Positions 52,438 to 61,857 of a stretch of 64,000 bases of DNA are shown here, one piece after another; positions within the stretch are counted from its first letter, which is position 1, and the number at the start of each line of letters is the position of its first letter. The position numbers and the translations under genes were made by a program. Source of the stretch: Nocardia terpenica. Lineage in GTDB: Bacteria; Actinomycetota; Actinomycetes; Mycobacteriales; Mycobacteriaceae. Under the pieces are notes generated by a model. It was not told the origin of the DNA, searched no databases, and worked only from the letters and a program-made list of their open reading frames with translations. The stretch lies in assembly GCF_013186535.1 (NCBI RefSeq), contig NZ_JABMCZ010000004.1:629762-693761 (forward strand), written 5' to 3'.

Positions 52438-54810
52438 ATGACCGACGCGACGCGGCCGCCCGTGCTGCGGGTGGACGATCTGCACACCACCATCGATGTC
52501 CGCGACGGTGTCGTGCGCGCGGTCGACGGCGTGACCCTGCACGTGCATCGGGGCGAATTGCTGGGCCTGGTCGGCGAATCCGGTTGCGGTAAGACCATGA
52601 CGGCGCTGTCGATCCTGCGGCTGCTGCCCGCGGGCGGGCGGATCGCGTCGGGCCGTGTCCTGCTCGGCGGGCAGGACCTCGCGCGGTTGCCGGAGCCGCA
52701 GTTGCGGCGGGTGCGCGGCGGCCGGATCGGCATGGTGTTCCAGGATCCGCTGACCTCGCTGAATCCGACCATCCCGATCGGCAGGCAGGTCGGCGAGCCG
52801 CTGGTGTTGCACGCGGAGCTGTCGGCGGCGGCCCGGCGTGCGCGGGTGATCGAGGTGCTGGATCTGGTGGGTCTGCCGCGCGCGGCCGAGCGGCTGGGCG
52901 ATTTCCCGCATCAGCTGTCGGGCGGCATGCGCCAGCGGGTGATGATCGCCCGCGCGCTGGTGTGCGAGCCGGATCTGCTGATCGCCGACGAACCGACCAC
53001 CGCCCTGGATGTGACCATCCAGCACCAGATCCTGGAGCTCATCGACGAGTTGCGCACCCGGGTCGGCATGGCGGTCATCCTGGTCACCCACGATTTGGGG
53101 GTGGTCGCCGGGCGCGCCGACCGGGTGGCGGTCATGTACGCGGGCCGCATCGCCGAACTCACCGACACCCGATCGCTGTTCGCCAACCCGCGCCACCCCT
53201 ACACCGAGGCCCTGTTCGACGCGCTGCCGGAGAATTCCGCCGACTCCGGCGACACGCTGTACAGCATCCCCGGCCTGCCACCGGACCTGATCGACCCGCC
53301 GACCTCCTGCCGCTTCGCCCCCCGCTGCCGCTACGCGACCGACCGATGCCGCACCGAGGACCCGCCCGTGCGCAGCGACGTGCCGGGGCACGACTATGCG
53401 TGCTTCCACCCGGTCGGCGCCCCGGGCGCGCTCGATTCCGGCCTCGAGCACGCCGGAACGATGGAGGGGCGCAGTGCCGGAATGACGGAGGGGCACGATG
53501 CCGGAACGGTGGCGGGGCGCGACGCCGCAATAGCGGAGGGGCGCGATGCCGCAATTGTGATGGGGCCCAACGTCGCTGCGCTGTGGGAGGTGGGCGCCGC
53601 CGTGGCGGAGACCGGTGATGCCGAGGCCGTGGAGGGGCATGGCACCGGTGTTCTGGAAGACCATGATGCGGACGTGACGCAGGGGGATGGCGCCGGGGCA
53701 GTGGGTGGGCGTGCTGTCGGTTCGGTGAGACGGCTTGTCTCCGTGCGGGAGCGCGGTGCGGTGGGGCGGGAGGTGGTGGGGGAGCCGCTGCTGCGGGTGG
53801 AGCATTTGGTGAAGGACTTCCCGGTTACCGCGGGGGCGGTTTTGCGGCGCACTGTGGGGGCGGTGTCGGCGGTTGCTGATGTGAGTTTTTCGGTGGCCGC
53901 GGGGGAGACGTTCGGGTTGGTGGGGGAGTCGGGGAGTGGGAAGACAACGGTGGGGCGGTGCATCGTGGGGTTGGAGACGCCGTCGGGGGGTAGTGTGCGG
54001 ATCGGGGGTGCGGAGTTGATGTCGTTGCGGGGGAAGGCGTTACGGCAGCGGCGGCAGGATACGCATCTGGTGTTTCAGGATACGTATTCGTCGTTGGATC
54101 CGCGGATGCGGGTGGGGGCGATCGTGGCCGAGCCGATCGTGATTCACGGTGTCGGTACGCGTGCGGGGCGGGCGGCGCGGGTGCGGGAGCTGCTGGGGGA
54201 GGTCGGGTTGCCCGCGGCGGCGGCGCAGCGGTATCCGCACGAGTTCTCCGGGGGGCAGCGGCAGCGGATCGCGTTGGCGCGGGCGCTGGCGTCGGCACCG
54301 ACGTTGATCGTCGCCGACGAGCCGGTGTCGGCGCTGGATGTGTCGATTCAGGCGCAGATTCTGAATCTGATGAGCGATCTGCGCCGCCGCCACGGCCTGA
54401 CGTATGTGTTCATCTCCCACGACCTGTCGGTGGTGCGGTATCTGTCCACCCGGATCGGGGTGATGTATCTGGGCAAGCTGGTGGAGACCGGCCCGGCCGC
54501 CGAGGTGTATCGCAGCCCGCGCCACCCTTACACCCGCGGCCTGATCGACACCGTCCCGGTCGCCGATCCGTGGGCCGGGCGTGGCCGGGCGGCGGTGATC
54601 ACCGGCGAGTTGCCGTCGGCGCGCACACCGCCGTCGGGGTGCCGGTTCCGCACCAGATGCCCGCTGGCGCAGGAGATCTGCGCGCACGAGGAGCCGCCGA
54701 TGCGGGTGTTCGGCGGCGACGGCCACCGGGCCGCCTGCCATTTCCCGCTGGCCGAGTCCGGGGCGTCGGCGGCCGAATGTACCCCTAGAGAGAAGGATGT
54801 CCGGGGATGA
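52438..54810 (+). CDS. Fused DppD-DppF peptide transporter ATPase with repeat-bearing linker
   Basis: 790 residues from ATG 52438 (GGAGG upstream). The first ATPase (residues about 8-325) has GESGCGKT, the signature LSGGMRQR and LLIADEPTTALD, plus the Cys-rich C-terminal oligopeptide motif (CRFAPRCRYATDRC). The second (about 446-775) has GESGSGKT, FSGGQRQR and LIVADEPVSALD, and CRFRTRCPLAQEIC. The linker of about 120 residues is unusually long and contains five 24-bp repeats. Fused ATPases occur in actinobacteria; together they power uptake of peptides through DppBC. The four-base overlap with the next gene (ATGA) indicates coupling. Confidence 0.93.
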   Translation: MTDATRPPVLRVDDLHTTIDVRDGVVRAVDGVTLHVHRGELLGLVGESGCGKTMTALSILRLLPAGGRIASGRVLLGGQDLARLPEPQLRRVRGGRIGMVFQDPLTSLNPTIPIGRQVGEPLVLHAELSAAARRARVIEVLDLVGLPRAAERLGDFPHQLSGGMRQRVMIARALVCEPDLLIADEPTTALDVTIQHQILELIDELRTRVGMAVILVTHDLGVVAGRADRVAVMYAGRIAELTDTRSLFANPRHPYTEALFDALPENSADSGDTLYSIPGLPPDLIDPPTSCRFAPRCRYATDRCRTEDPPVRSDVPGHDYACFHPVGAPGALDSGLEHAGTMEGRSAGMTEGHDAGTVAGRDAAIAEGRDAAIVMGPNVAALWEVGAAVAETGDAEAVEGHGTGVLEDHDADVTQGDGAGAVGGRAVGSVRRLVSVRERGAVGREVVGEPLLRVEHLVKDFPVTAGAVLRRTVGAVSAVADVSFSVAAGETFGLVGESGSGKTTVGRCIVGLETPSGGSVRIGGAELMSLRGKALRQRRQDTHLVFQDTYSSLDPRMRVGAIVAEPIVIHGVGTRAGRAARVRELLGEVGLPAAAAQRYPHEFSGGQRQRIALARALASAPTLIVADEPVSALDVSIQAQILNLMSDLRRRHGLTYVFISHDLSVVRYLSTRIGVMYLGKLVETGPAAEVYRSPRHPYTRGLIDTVPVADPWAGRGRAAVITGELPSARTPPSGCRFRTRCPLAQEICAHEEPPMRVFGGDGHRAACHFPLAESGASAAECTPREKDVRG
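53446..53565 (+). repeat. Five 24-bp repeats in the fused ATPase linker
   Basis: Five units encode eight-residue repeats (EHAGTMEG, RSAGMTEG, HDAGTVAG, RDAAIAEG, RDAAIVMG). Each contains a core like CACGCCGGAACG or GTGCCGGAATGACGG. This resembles the core of the palindrome-headed arrays, in the same orientation as the gene. The 27-bp palindrome itself is absent. Confidence 0.85.
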
Positions 54811-56636
54811 GGGTGACAAGACTGGTGGCCGCCGCGGGCGCGGTGCTGGCGGCGGCGTCGATACTGACCGGCTGCGGTTCCGGGTCCACGACCTCGGGTG
54901 GGACCCCGCAGCCCGGCGGGACCGCGGTGTTCGCCGAAACTCCCGGCGCGCAACCGAATTGGATCTTCCCGGTCTACGACGCGGCGCACAACAGCGGGTA
55001 CGCCACCGGTGATCTGCAGTGGCTGATGTATCGCCCGCTGTACTGGTTCGGCGACAGCTCGGGCGGCACGGGGGTGAACGAGACCAAGAGCCTGGCCGCC
55101 CCGCCGAAGTACAGCGACAACAACTCCACCGTCACCGTCGATCTCAAGCCGTACAGGTGGTCGAACGGTGAGCCGGTGAACGCGAAGAGCGTGCTGTTCT
55201 GGATGCACATGCTGACCGCGGAGAAGCAGAATTTCGCCAAGTACGTGGTGGGGAAGTTCCCGGACAATGTGAAGGCGGTGACCGAGACCGGTCCGCAGCA
55301 GGTCACGTTCACCCTGGACGGCAGTTATTCGCCGACCTGGTTCACCGGGGTGGAGCTGGCGCAGATCACGCCGCTGCCGATGGCGTGGGACAAGACCTCG
55401 GATGCGGCGGCGCCGGGCAGCGGTGGCTGCACCGAGAATCAGTCCCGATGCGATGCGGTGTACCGGTATCTGTACGACAAGAGCAAGAATCTGTCGACCT
55501 ATGCCACCGATCCGCTGTGGCAGGTGGTCGACGGCCCGTGGCATCTGACGAATTTCGACGCGCAAGGGCATATCGCGTTCGATCCGAACCCGGCCTACAG
55601 CGGCCCGGACAAGCCGCATCTGGCGCATTACCGGATGGAGCCGTTCACCAGCACCGACGCCGAATTCAATACGCTGCGTTCGGGAACCACGGTGTCGGTG
55701 GGCGGGGTGCAGGCGACGAATCTGCCGGAGAAGAAGGCGTCGCAGGCGCTGCCGAGCACCAATCCGTTGCAGGCCAACTACAATCTGGTGCCCGCCTACG
55801 GCTGGGGCTGGAGCACGTCGATCCTGAATATGGACAATCCGACGTTCGGCGCCACGTTCCACCAGCTCTACATCCGCCAGGCGTTGCAGCTGACGCTGGA
55901 TCAGGAGACCGACGTGAACTCCGCCATGCGCGGTTACGGCGCGGTCACCACCGGTCCGGTGCCGAATCGGCCGGACAATCCGTATCTGACCGACGCCGAG
56001 CGCGGTGCGGGCCCGTACCCGTTCGACCGGGAGAAGGCGAAGGCGCTGCTGACCGGGCACGGCTGGACCGCGCAGAACGGCGTCATGACCTGCACCGCCC
56101 CGGGCACCGCGGACACCCAGTGCGGCGCGGGTGTGGCCGCGGGCACCCGGTTGCAGTTCACGCTCGAATATTCCACGGGCAACCCGACTTACGGCCGGAT
56201 GGTGCAGCAGTGGAAATCGGATGCGGCGCAGGCGGGCATCGTGTTGGACCTGAAGGGTCAGGAGTTCAACACGGTGATGGACGATGTGAGCAACTGCAAG
56301 GGTTCGGGTCCGGCGTGTGACTGGCAGATCGGTTTCTTCGGTTATCAGCAGTACGACGCGGTGCCCACCGGTGAGCAGCTGCTGCTGCCGGGGGCGAGTG
56401 AGAATATCGGCAACTACAGCGATCCCAAGCTCACCGAGTTGATCAATGCCACACTGCATTCCGACGACAGGTCCGCCTTCGCCGCCTACGAGGAGTACGC
56501 GGCCCGGACGCTGCCCGGGCAGATCAATATGCCGCTGCGCACCTATATGGAGGTGGTGGCCAAGAACCTCGGCGGCGTGTCGTTCCCGGCGGTGCAGACC
56601 GCGCGGGCTCCGGAGGACTGGTACTTCACCAAGTAG
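54807..56636 (+). CDS. dppA: Peptide ABC transporter substrate-binding lipoprotein
   Basis: 609 residues; ATG 54807 overlaps the ATPase stop. The signal ends in a lipobox (ILTGC, Cys at residue 23), so it is membrane-anchored outside the cell. The family-5 solute-binding fold is shown by YRPLYWFGD, TVDLKPYRWSNGEPVNAKSV and YIRQALQLTLDQ. It captures peptides or related ligands and delivers them to DppBC. The whole four-gene transporter is intact. Confidence 0.93.
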   Translation: MRVTRLVAAAGAVLAAASILTGCGSGSTTSGGTPQPGGTAVFAETPGAQPNWIFPVYDAAHNSGYATGDLQWLMYRPLYWFGDSSGGTGVNETKSLAAPPKYSDNNSTVTVDLKPYRWSNGEPVNAKSVLFWMHMLTAEKQNFAKYVVGKFPDNVKAVTETGPQQVTFTLDGSYSPTWFTGVELAQITPLPMAWDKTSDAAAPGSGGCTENQSRCDAVYRYLYDKSKNLSTYATDPLWQVVDGPWHLTNFDAQGHIAFDPNPAYSGPDKPHLAHYRMEPFTSTDAEFNTLRSGTTVSVGGVQATNLPEKKASQALPSTNPLQANYNLVPAYGWGWSTSILNMDNPTFGATFHQLYIRQALQLTLDQETDVNSAMRGYGAVTTGPVPNRPDNPYLTDAERGAGPYPFDREKAKALLTGHGWTAQNGVMTCTAPGTADTQCGAGVAAGTRLQFTLEYSTGNPTYGRMVQQWKSDAAQAGIVLDLKGQEFNTVMDDVSNCKGSGPACDWQIGFFGYQQYDAVPTGEQLLLPGASENIGNYSDPKLTELINATLHSDDRSAFAAYEEYAARTLPGQINMPLRTYMEVVAKNLGGVSFPAVQTARAPEDWYFTK

Positions 56637-56645
56637 CGTGAGGGC

Positions 56646-57149
56646 GTGTCTTGTTGCGCCGAATGCGGTTTCACCTATGATCTGGCCGCGGCCGAGCGGG
56701 TCGCGGCCCTCGCCCAGGAGTACGCGGTCGACTACGCCGACCTGCTGCACACCGACCCGCGGGTGTTGCGCCGCCGCCCGGCCCCGCAGACGTGGTCTGC
56801 GCTGGAGTACGCCTGCCATGTCCGGGATATGTTGCTGGTGCAGCGTGAGCGGGTGCTCGCGGCGCGGCGGATGGACCGGCCGGTGGCCGAGCCCATGGGC
56901 CGCGACGAGCGCGTCGACCACGACGGCTACGCCGCGCAGCAGCCGACGGCGGTCGCCCGCCAATTACAGGACGCCACACTGCTGTTCACCCAGGTCCTCG
57001 AGCGGCTGCCCGCCGAGGACTGGGATCGCACGCTGATCTATTCCTACCCGCAGCGCGCCGAGCGTTCCCTGCGCTGGGTCGCGCAGCACACCCTGCACGA
57101 ACTGCGCCACCACCTGCTCGACATCCGCCGAGCGCTGGGCGAGGCGTAA
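56646..57149 (+). CDS. DinB-superfamily protein with N-terminal CxxC
   Basis: 167 residues from GTG 56646, nine bases after the transporter gene. The N-terminal MSCCAECGF has a CxxC pair that may bind metal. The DinB helical bundle has WSALEYACHVRDMLLVQRE near residue 58 and HTLHELRHHLLDI near the end, with His residues at metal positions. The role is unknown; related proteins use mycothiol or other thiols. Confidence 0.8.
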   Translation: MSCCAECGFTYDLAAAERVAALAQEYAVDYADLLHTDPRVLRRRPAPQTWSALEYACHVRDMLLVQRERVLAARRMDRPVAEPMGRDERVDHDGYAAQQPTAVARQLQDATLLFTQVLERLPAEDWDRTLIYSYPQRAERSLRWVAQHTLHELRHHLLDIRRALGEA

Positions 57150-57155
57150 ACGCGC

Positions 57156-58491
57156 TCAGTGCTTCTCGGAGCCGTCGGGCTCGAGGAGCAGGGTGGTGGA
57201 CTGGGGGTGCTGGAAGTCGAACATGCCGGTCATGTCGCCCGCGGTGGTTTCGGAGGAGCCGTTGCCGAGGGCGGGCAGCGACCAGTTCTGTTCGATGAAC
57301 TTCACCACCGAGGTCTCGTCGGTGCGGGTGTGGTCGACGAAATTGGTTCTGGCGTAGGGGGAGACGACCAGCAGCGGCAGGCGCGGTCCGGTGCCGCAGC
57401 GGCCCTCGTGGCCGCCGAGGGCGGGTGTGGTGGCGCAGCCGGGGTAGACGTCGGAGGGGGTGTGGGAGCCGTTGATCACCGGGCCCGCGACGTGGTCGTA
57501 CCAGCCGTCGGAGTCGTCGTAGGCGAGCACGACGGCGGTGGACTTCCAGTCCGGGGACTGCTCGAGCTTGTCGATGGTGTCGACGACGAAGTGCTGTTCG
57601 TCGATGGGGTCGGAGTAGCCCGCGTGCCCGTCCTGGTAGTTGGCGGCCTTGAGGTAGCTGACCGCGGGCAGTTTCCCGGCGGCGGCGGCCCGAGAGAACC
57701 ACGACAGGTCGTACTGGTGGTTGGCGGGGCCGCCGTGGCCGACCTCGTCGAGCGAATTCGGCGGCAGGTGGTGGGGATTGGCGGTGGATTTCTAGTACTG
57801 GAACGGTTCGTGGTGCGGGTTGTAGTCGGTCTGGGTTTGGCCGCCCAGGTTGGGGTGGCTGCTGCCGCACACCGCGTACCCGGCGGCGTTCTTGCCGGTG
57901 GGGGTGAAACCGCCCTGGAACCAGCCCCAGCTGATGTTCTTGTCGCCCAGCGCGTCGCCGATGCTGCGGCCGGTCATGGAGATCAGGTTGTCGGTGGTGG
58001 TGTGGCTCTTGTCGGAGCAGTCGTCGTAGGCGGGGTCGGCGTCGTCGATGAGGCTGCCGACGCCGTCGGGGCCGGGGGCGGCCACCAGGTTGGGGTCGGT
58101 GACGGCGTTGCCGGTCTTGGCGTCGATGGCCTTGGCGCCGTAGGTTTGTGCGGCGGTGACCTCGAGCGCGCCCGGGGTGGACGGGCCGAAGGTGGTGCCG
58201 AAGGAGTTGTCGTTCAACGCGTAGTGCTGGGCGTAGTTCCACAGCGCGGTGACGGTGTTGCCGTCGTAGTAGTCCATGACGATGCCGTTGGGGCCGTATT
58301 CGCCCGTGCAGTCGCCCTTCTGGGTCTTCTGGACGAACTGGTCCATCTTCCCGTTGTCGTAGGCTTCCTGCTCGGCCCTGTAGGAGTGGTCCTGGTCGCA
58401 GGTCATGGCCTGGGCGGGGGTGAGCCGCTGCGGGTTGAACAGATTCGGGTTGTGCGCCAGCAGGTCCGGGGTCAGGCCGTGGACCGCGGGG
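57156..58491 (-). pseudogene. Phospholipase C (acid phosphatase family) remnant with internal stop
   Basis: The frame from about 58490 to 57156 encodes most of a bacterial phospholipase C: GLTPDLLAHNPN, LTPAQAMTCDQDHSY, ISWGWFQGGF, YLKAANYQDGHAGYSDPIDE, VVLAYDDSDGWYDHV and LLVVSPYARTNFVDH. The N-terminal catalytic start (the HVVVLMQENRSFDHYFG region of the family) is missing. An in-frame TAG at 57794-57792 interrupts the frame after HEPFQY. Immediately upstream the DNA becomes EfeO-like in another frame. The gene is therefore truncated, out of frame with its new N-terminus and carries a nonsense codon. Confidence 0.85.
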
Positions 58492-59100
58492 GTCGCCGAA
58501 GGCGCCGTAGGCCGCGCCCAGCCGCGCGTAGTCGAGGTGGGCGGTCAGCCATGCGGTGCGGGCGGCGGCGCGGTCGCCGGTGGTGATCTCGGCGTGCAGT
58601 GTGTCGGTGTCGGTGGCCAGGCGGGCCAGTCCGGCGGTGACGTAGTCGGTGTAGCGGCGGTCGGGGTCGTAGAGGTCGGCGGCGGTGACCGGGAGGACGG
58701 CCGGTCCGGCGGGCGGGCCCGCGAGCGTCACCACGGGTCCGGTGATGATCGCGTTGTCGGAGTTCTCCATGGCGCAGCGCACCGCGAACCGGCCGCCGCC
58801 GAGCCGGACCCGGATGCTGCGGGTGGTGTTGGAGGCGAGGTTGTTCACCTCGGCGTAGATCGCCCCGGTGGTCACGTCCACGAGGTCGGCGGTGGTGGGC
58901 TGGCTGCCGGTATTGCGGAATACCAGGGTCTGCTCGCCGGAGTGCGGATCGTGCCAGCCGGTGCCGCAGGCGTTTTCGGCCACCTCGATCGTGGGCGGTC
59001 CCGCCGCCGGGGCGGTCTGCCGTCCGCAGCAGACCGCGCCCAGCGTCGTACCGGCGACGACGAGGCACGCGACTGCCCGCCGTGCTGCGATCCTGCTCAT
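58492..59100 (-). pseudogene. efeO: EfeO-like iron-uptake lipoprotein, N-terminal fragment
   Basis: ATG 59100 opens a lipoprotein signal (VACLVVAGTTLGAVC) followed by the EfeO cupredoxin-like domain (CGTGWHDPHSGEQTLVFRNT, then GAIYAEVNNL and RIRVRLGG-like strands). The first helix of the M75 domain (TAGLARLATDTDTL, AYGAFGD) follows, and homology ends abruptly at about 58490, where phospholipase C sequence begins in a different frame. EfeO binds iron for the EfeUOB uptake system; the metal-binding M75 body is missing here. Confidence 0.82.
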
Positions 59101-59255
59101 ACTCAGCGTCAGCGTACGGCATCGCGGCCGCCGGGAAAGGCTGGGCCACACGCTGTACGGCGACTGTTCACGCCGTGGTCGCGGTGGCTCGAATCGTGCA
59201 GGGCGGCCGAGCATTCCTGGCGAATGTGCGGGGAATGCCCGGCCGCCGGGATGAT

Positions 59256-60206
59256 TCAGTGCGCGGCGGCCGGGTCGGGGAGGGCCGGGGTGTCGGCGAA
59301 GAAGGCGAGGAGTTCGGCGACCATGCGGTCGGGTTGTTCCTCGGGGACGTAGTGGCCGCTGCCCTCGATGGCGACGACGCGGACGTCGGTGCCCTTGTCG
59401 GCCATTTCCGCGCGCAGCACGTCGTAGGAGTGTTCGCCGGTGAGGGTCAGGATGGGGGTGGTGGGCGGGGTGTAGGTGGCGAGGTCGGCGATGTCGCGGC
59501 GGAAGGTCTGGTACCAGCGGTTACCGGCGGCGACGGCGCCGGGGCGTTCGTAGGCGTGGGCGTAGACGGCGCGGGCCTGGTCGTCGACGGCGTCGGGGAC
59601 GTCGAGCATGTGGTTGTAGAGCCAGTCGATCACCAGCCGGAAACGCCCGGCCAGCAGGTGTTCCGGGAGTCCGCGCAGCTGGTTGAACGCGAACCACCAC
59701 ACGTAGGAGCCGCGGCCGTCGGCGAGGGCGGCGGCCTGGTCGTCGGTGGCGGGCAGCATGGGGACGGTCAGCCACGACGGGTCGGGGACGCCGTGATCGA
59801 TGGTGACGAGTTTGCGCACCGAGGCGGGGAAGGTGGCGGCGAGGTGGTAGCCCACGCCCGCGCCGATGTCGTGCCCGGCGACATACGCCGACTCGTATCC
59901 GAGCCGCGCGATGAGGTCGTGGATGTCGCGGGCCATCGTCTTCTTGTCGTAGCCGTCGGCGGGCATATCGGAACCGCCCATGCCGCGCAGGTCGACGGCG
60001 GTGACCCGATAGTGGCGGGCCAGCGGGGGCAGCACTTTGCGGAACTGCCACCAGGTTTGGGGCCAGCCGCCGAGCAGGATCAGCGGCTCGCCGCTGCCGC
60101 CGGTGACGTGGTGCAGGCGGATGCCGTTGACCTCGGTGTGCGCGCTGGTGAATTCGCCCGGCAGCGAGGCGGCCAGCTCGGCGTCGGTCGGCACGGCGGT
60201 CGTCAT
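59256..60206 (-). CDS. Alpha/beta hydrolase, epoxide hydrolase-like
   Basis: 316 residues. ATG 60206 has GGAG upstream. HGGW-like oxyanion region LLGGWPQTWWQF near residue 45, the nucleophile elbow GHDIGAG near 112 (Asp nucleophile, as in epoxide hydrolases and haloalkane dehalogenases), and the C-terminal EGSGHYVPEEQPD with the catalytic His are all visible. The substrate is unknown. The promoter carries a 20-bp site almost identical to one at the neighbouring TetR gene, so it is probably repressed by that TetR protein. Confidence 0.88.
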   Translation of the reverse strand: MTTAVPTDAELAASLPGEFTSAHTEVNGIRLHHVTGGSGEPLILLGGWPQTWWQFRKVLPPLARHYRVTAVDLRGMGGSDMPADGYDKKTMARDIHDLIARLGYESAYVAGHDIGAGVGYHLAATFPASVRKLVTIDHGVPDPSWLTVPMLPATDDQAAALADGRGSYVWWFAFNQLRGLPEHLLAGRFRLVIDWLYNHMLDVPDAVDDQARAVYAHAYERPGAVAAGNRWYQTFRRDIADLATYTPPTTPILTLTGEHSYDVLRAEMADKGTDVRVVAIEGSGHYVPEEQPDRMVAELLAFFADTPALPDPAAAH

Positions 60207-60218
60207 GAAACACTCCTT

Positions 60219-60238
60219 TATTTGAATGAACGATCCAG
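60219..60238. promoter_or_regulatory. TetR operator copy at the hydrolase promoter
   Basis: TATTTGAATGAACGATCCAG at 60219-60238 differs at only three positions from the reverse complement of the site upstream of the TetR gene (60881-60900). It lies directly upstream of the hydrolase start. Confidence 0.75.
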
Positions 60239-60282
60239 AATCAAGGCAGGGGGCAGGGCCGCGCGAGGGCGGCCGGACAGGG

Positions 60283-60861
60283 TCAGGCGAGCAGGCGGAG
60301 GGCCTGGTCGACGGCGTCGTCGAGGAAGCGTCGGCGCAGTGCGGTTTTCCCGATCACGCGCACGCCCTGCAGGAAGGTGACCAGGAAGCGGGCCAGCGCC
60401 GCCGGGTCGCGGTCGCCGGGGAGTTCGCCGTGCGCGCGGGCGCGCAGCAGGGCGCTGGTGAGCACGGTTTCCATGGTGTCGAAACCGGCGGCTACCAGGC
60501 GGGCGGCGTCCTCGTCGGCGGGTAGTTCGACGGCGGTGTTCATCATCAAACAGCCCTTGGCCTCGGCGTCGGCCAGCGCGGTGCGCAGGTACCAGCGGAC
60601 GAGCTCGCGCACCGCGTCGAGGGCGGAGTCGGGGGTGGAGACGCGCTCGAGCAGCCCGATGCGGGAGTCGTCGACGTAGCGTTCGACGGCGGCGAGGTAG
60701 AGCTCGTGCTTGCCGCCGAACGCGCCGTAGATGCTGCCGCGGCCGAGGCCGAGATGGTCGACGAGGTCCTGCATGGAGGTGGCCTCATACCCCTTGCGCC
60801 AGAACAGATCCATGGCCGCGCGCAACGCGGTGTCCGGATCGAATTCCTTCGTTCTGCCCAT
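60283..60861 (-). CDS. TetR-family regulator of the adjacent hydrolase
   Basis: 192 residues. The start MGRTKEFDPDTALRAAMDLF and helix-turn-helix SMQDLVDHLGLGRGSIYGAF (residues about 27-47) are typical. The C-terminal domain (GCLMMNTAVELP and FLQGVRVIGKT) belongs to the subgroup that often controls oxidoreductase or hydrolase genes. It lies upstream of the hydrolase on the same strand. A palindromic site with GAACGTTC precedes it, and a near copy precedes the hydrolase, so it likely represses both. Confidence 0.9.
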   Translation of the reverse strand: MGRTKEFDPDTALRAAMDLFWRKGYEATSMQDLVDHLGLGRGSIYGAFGGKHELYLAAVERYVDDSRIGLLERVSTPDSALDAVRELVRWYLRTALADAEAKGCLMMNTAVELPADEDAARLVAAGFDTMETVLTSALLRARAHGELPGDRDPAALARFLVTFLQGVRVIGKTALRRRFLDDAVDQALRLLA

Positions 60862-60880
60862 GGGGGAGACGCTACCTTAA

Positions 60881-60900
60881 CTGGATCGAACGTTCAAATA
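60881..60900. promoter_or_regulatory. TetR operator at its own promoter
   Basis: CTGGATCGAACGTTCAAATA lies 20 bases upstream of the TetR start and contains the palindrome GAACGTTC. Its reverse complement nearly repeats the hydrolase promoter site. Confidence 0.75.
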
Positions 60901-60958
60901 ATCGGCAGCGGATCGTGTTCGGTGAGTAGTGGTCCGGTATCGGCGGGCTTGTTCCTGG

Positions 60959-61840
60959 TCAGGGCTGGATGTTTTCCAGGTCCTCGAGAAGGTTGGGGTG
61001 CTGGGGTTCCCAGCCGAGTGCTCGGCGGGTGTGGGTGCTGGAGGAGGGCTGGTCGGTGGCGAAGATCGGGCCGAGGGGGCCGTAGGTGTCCTCGGCGACG
61101 GGCTCGACCGGCAGGCCCAGGCGTCGGCCGATGACCGCGGCGATATCGCGGACCGGGTCGCCCTCGTCGGCCACGGCGTGCCAGGAGGTTCCGGCGTCGG
61201 CCTTTTCGAGGGCGAGGCGGAACAGGACCGCCGCGTCGAGCGCGTGCACGGCGGGCCAGCGCTGGGTGCCGTCGCCGGGATAGCCCGATACCCCGATCCG
61301 GCGGGCGAAAGTGGTCAGCACACCGGCGAATCCGCCGCTGCCCTGATTGTGCACGGTGCGCGGCAGGCGCACGGCCGAGGTTCGGACGCCGCGCGCGGCC
61401 AGGCCGAGGGTCGCGGTGACCGTGCGCCCGCGGCCGCCGACCGGACCGTCGCCGGGCAGCGGGTCGGCCTCGGTGGAGGCCCGGCCCGGCACGGCGGGCG
61501 TCCCGGCGACGGTGACCAGGGGCCGGTCGCTGCCGAGCAGTTCCTCGCCGAGGGTGGTGAGGGCGGCGGTTTCCTCGGCGACGGCTCGGGCGAGGGCGTC
61601 GGGGCTGCTGAAGTCGTTGGCGAAGGCCAGGTGGATCACGCCGTCGGCGCGGGCCGCGCCGGCGCGCACGACATCGAGATCGGCGAGGGCTCCGCGCAGC
61701 GGCTCGGCGCCGGCCGCCGCGGCGGCGCGGGCGGAGGCGTCGGAGCGGGTGAGGGCGAGGACGGTGTGGCCGTTGCCGAGGAGTTCGGCGACGACGGCGG
61801 ACCCGATCAGACCGGTGGCGCCGGTGACAAAGACGTGCAT
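60959..61840 (-). CDS. NAD(P)-dependent epimerase/dehydratase-like SDR
   Basis: 293 residues. ATG 61840 has AGGAGAGG upstream. The Rossmann motif GATGLIGSAVV begins at residue 7, followed by VIHLAFAND near 70. The canonical catalytic YxxxK is not obvious, which is usual for atypical extended SDRs. It is probably an oxidoreductase or dehydratase on a small molecule. It is divergent from a TetR regulator with twin operators between them, so it is probably that regulator's target. Confidence 0.85.
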   Translation of the reverse strand: MHVFVTGATGLIGSAVVAELLGNGHTVLALTRSDASARAAAAAGAEPLRGALADLDVVRAGAARADGVIHLAFANDFSSPDALARAVAEETAALTTLGEELLGSDRPLVTVAGTPAVPGRASTEADPLPGDGPVGGRGRTVTATLGLAARGVRTSAVRLPRTVHNQGSGGFAGVLTTFARRIGVSGYPGDGTQRWPAVHALDAAVLFRLALEKADAGTSWHAVADEGDPVRDIAAVIGRRLGLPVEPVAEDTYGPLGPIFATDQPSSSTHTRRALGWEPQHPNLLEDLENIQP

Positions 61841-61857
61841 GGACCTCTCCTGTCAAT

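Noticed and set aside
57159..58586. A 475-codon Gly/Val-rich plus-strand frame opposite the phospholipase remnant
   Set aside because: Composition is that of an antisense shadow; it stays open only because of base composition.
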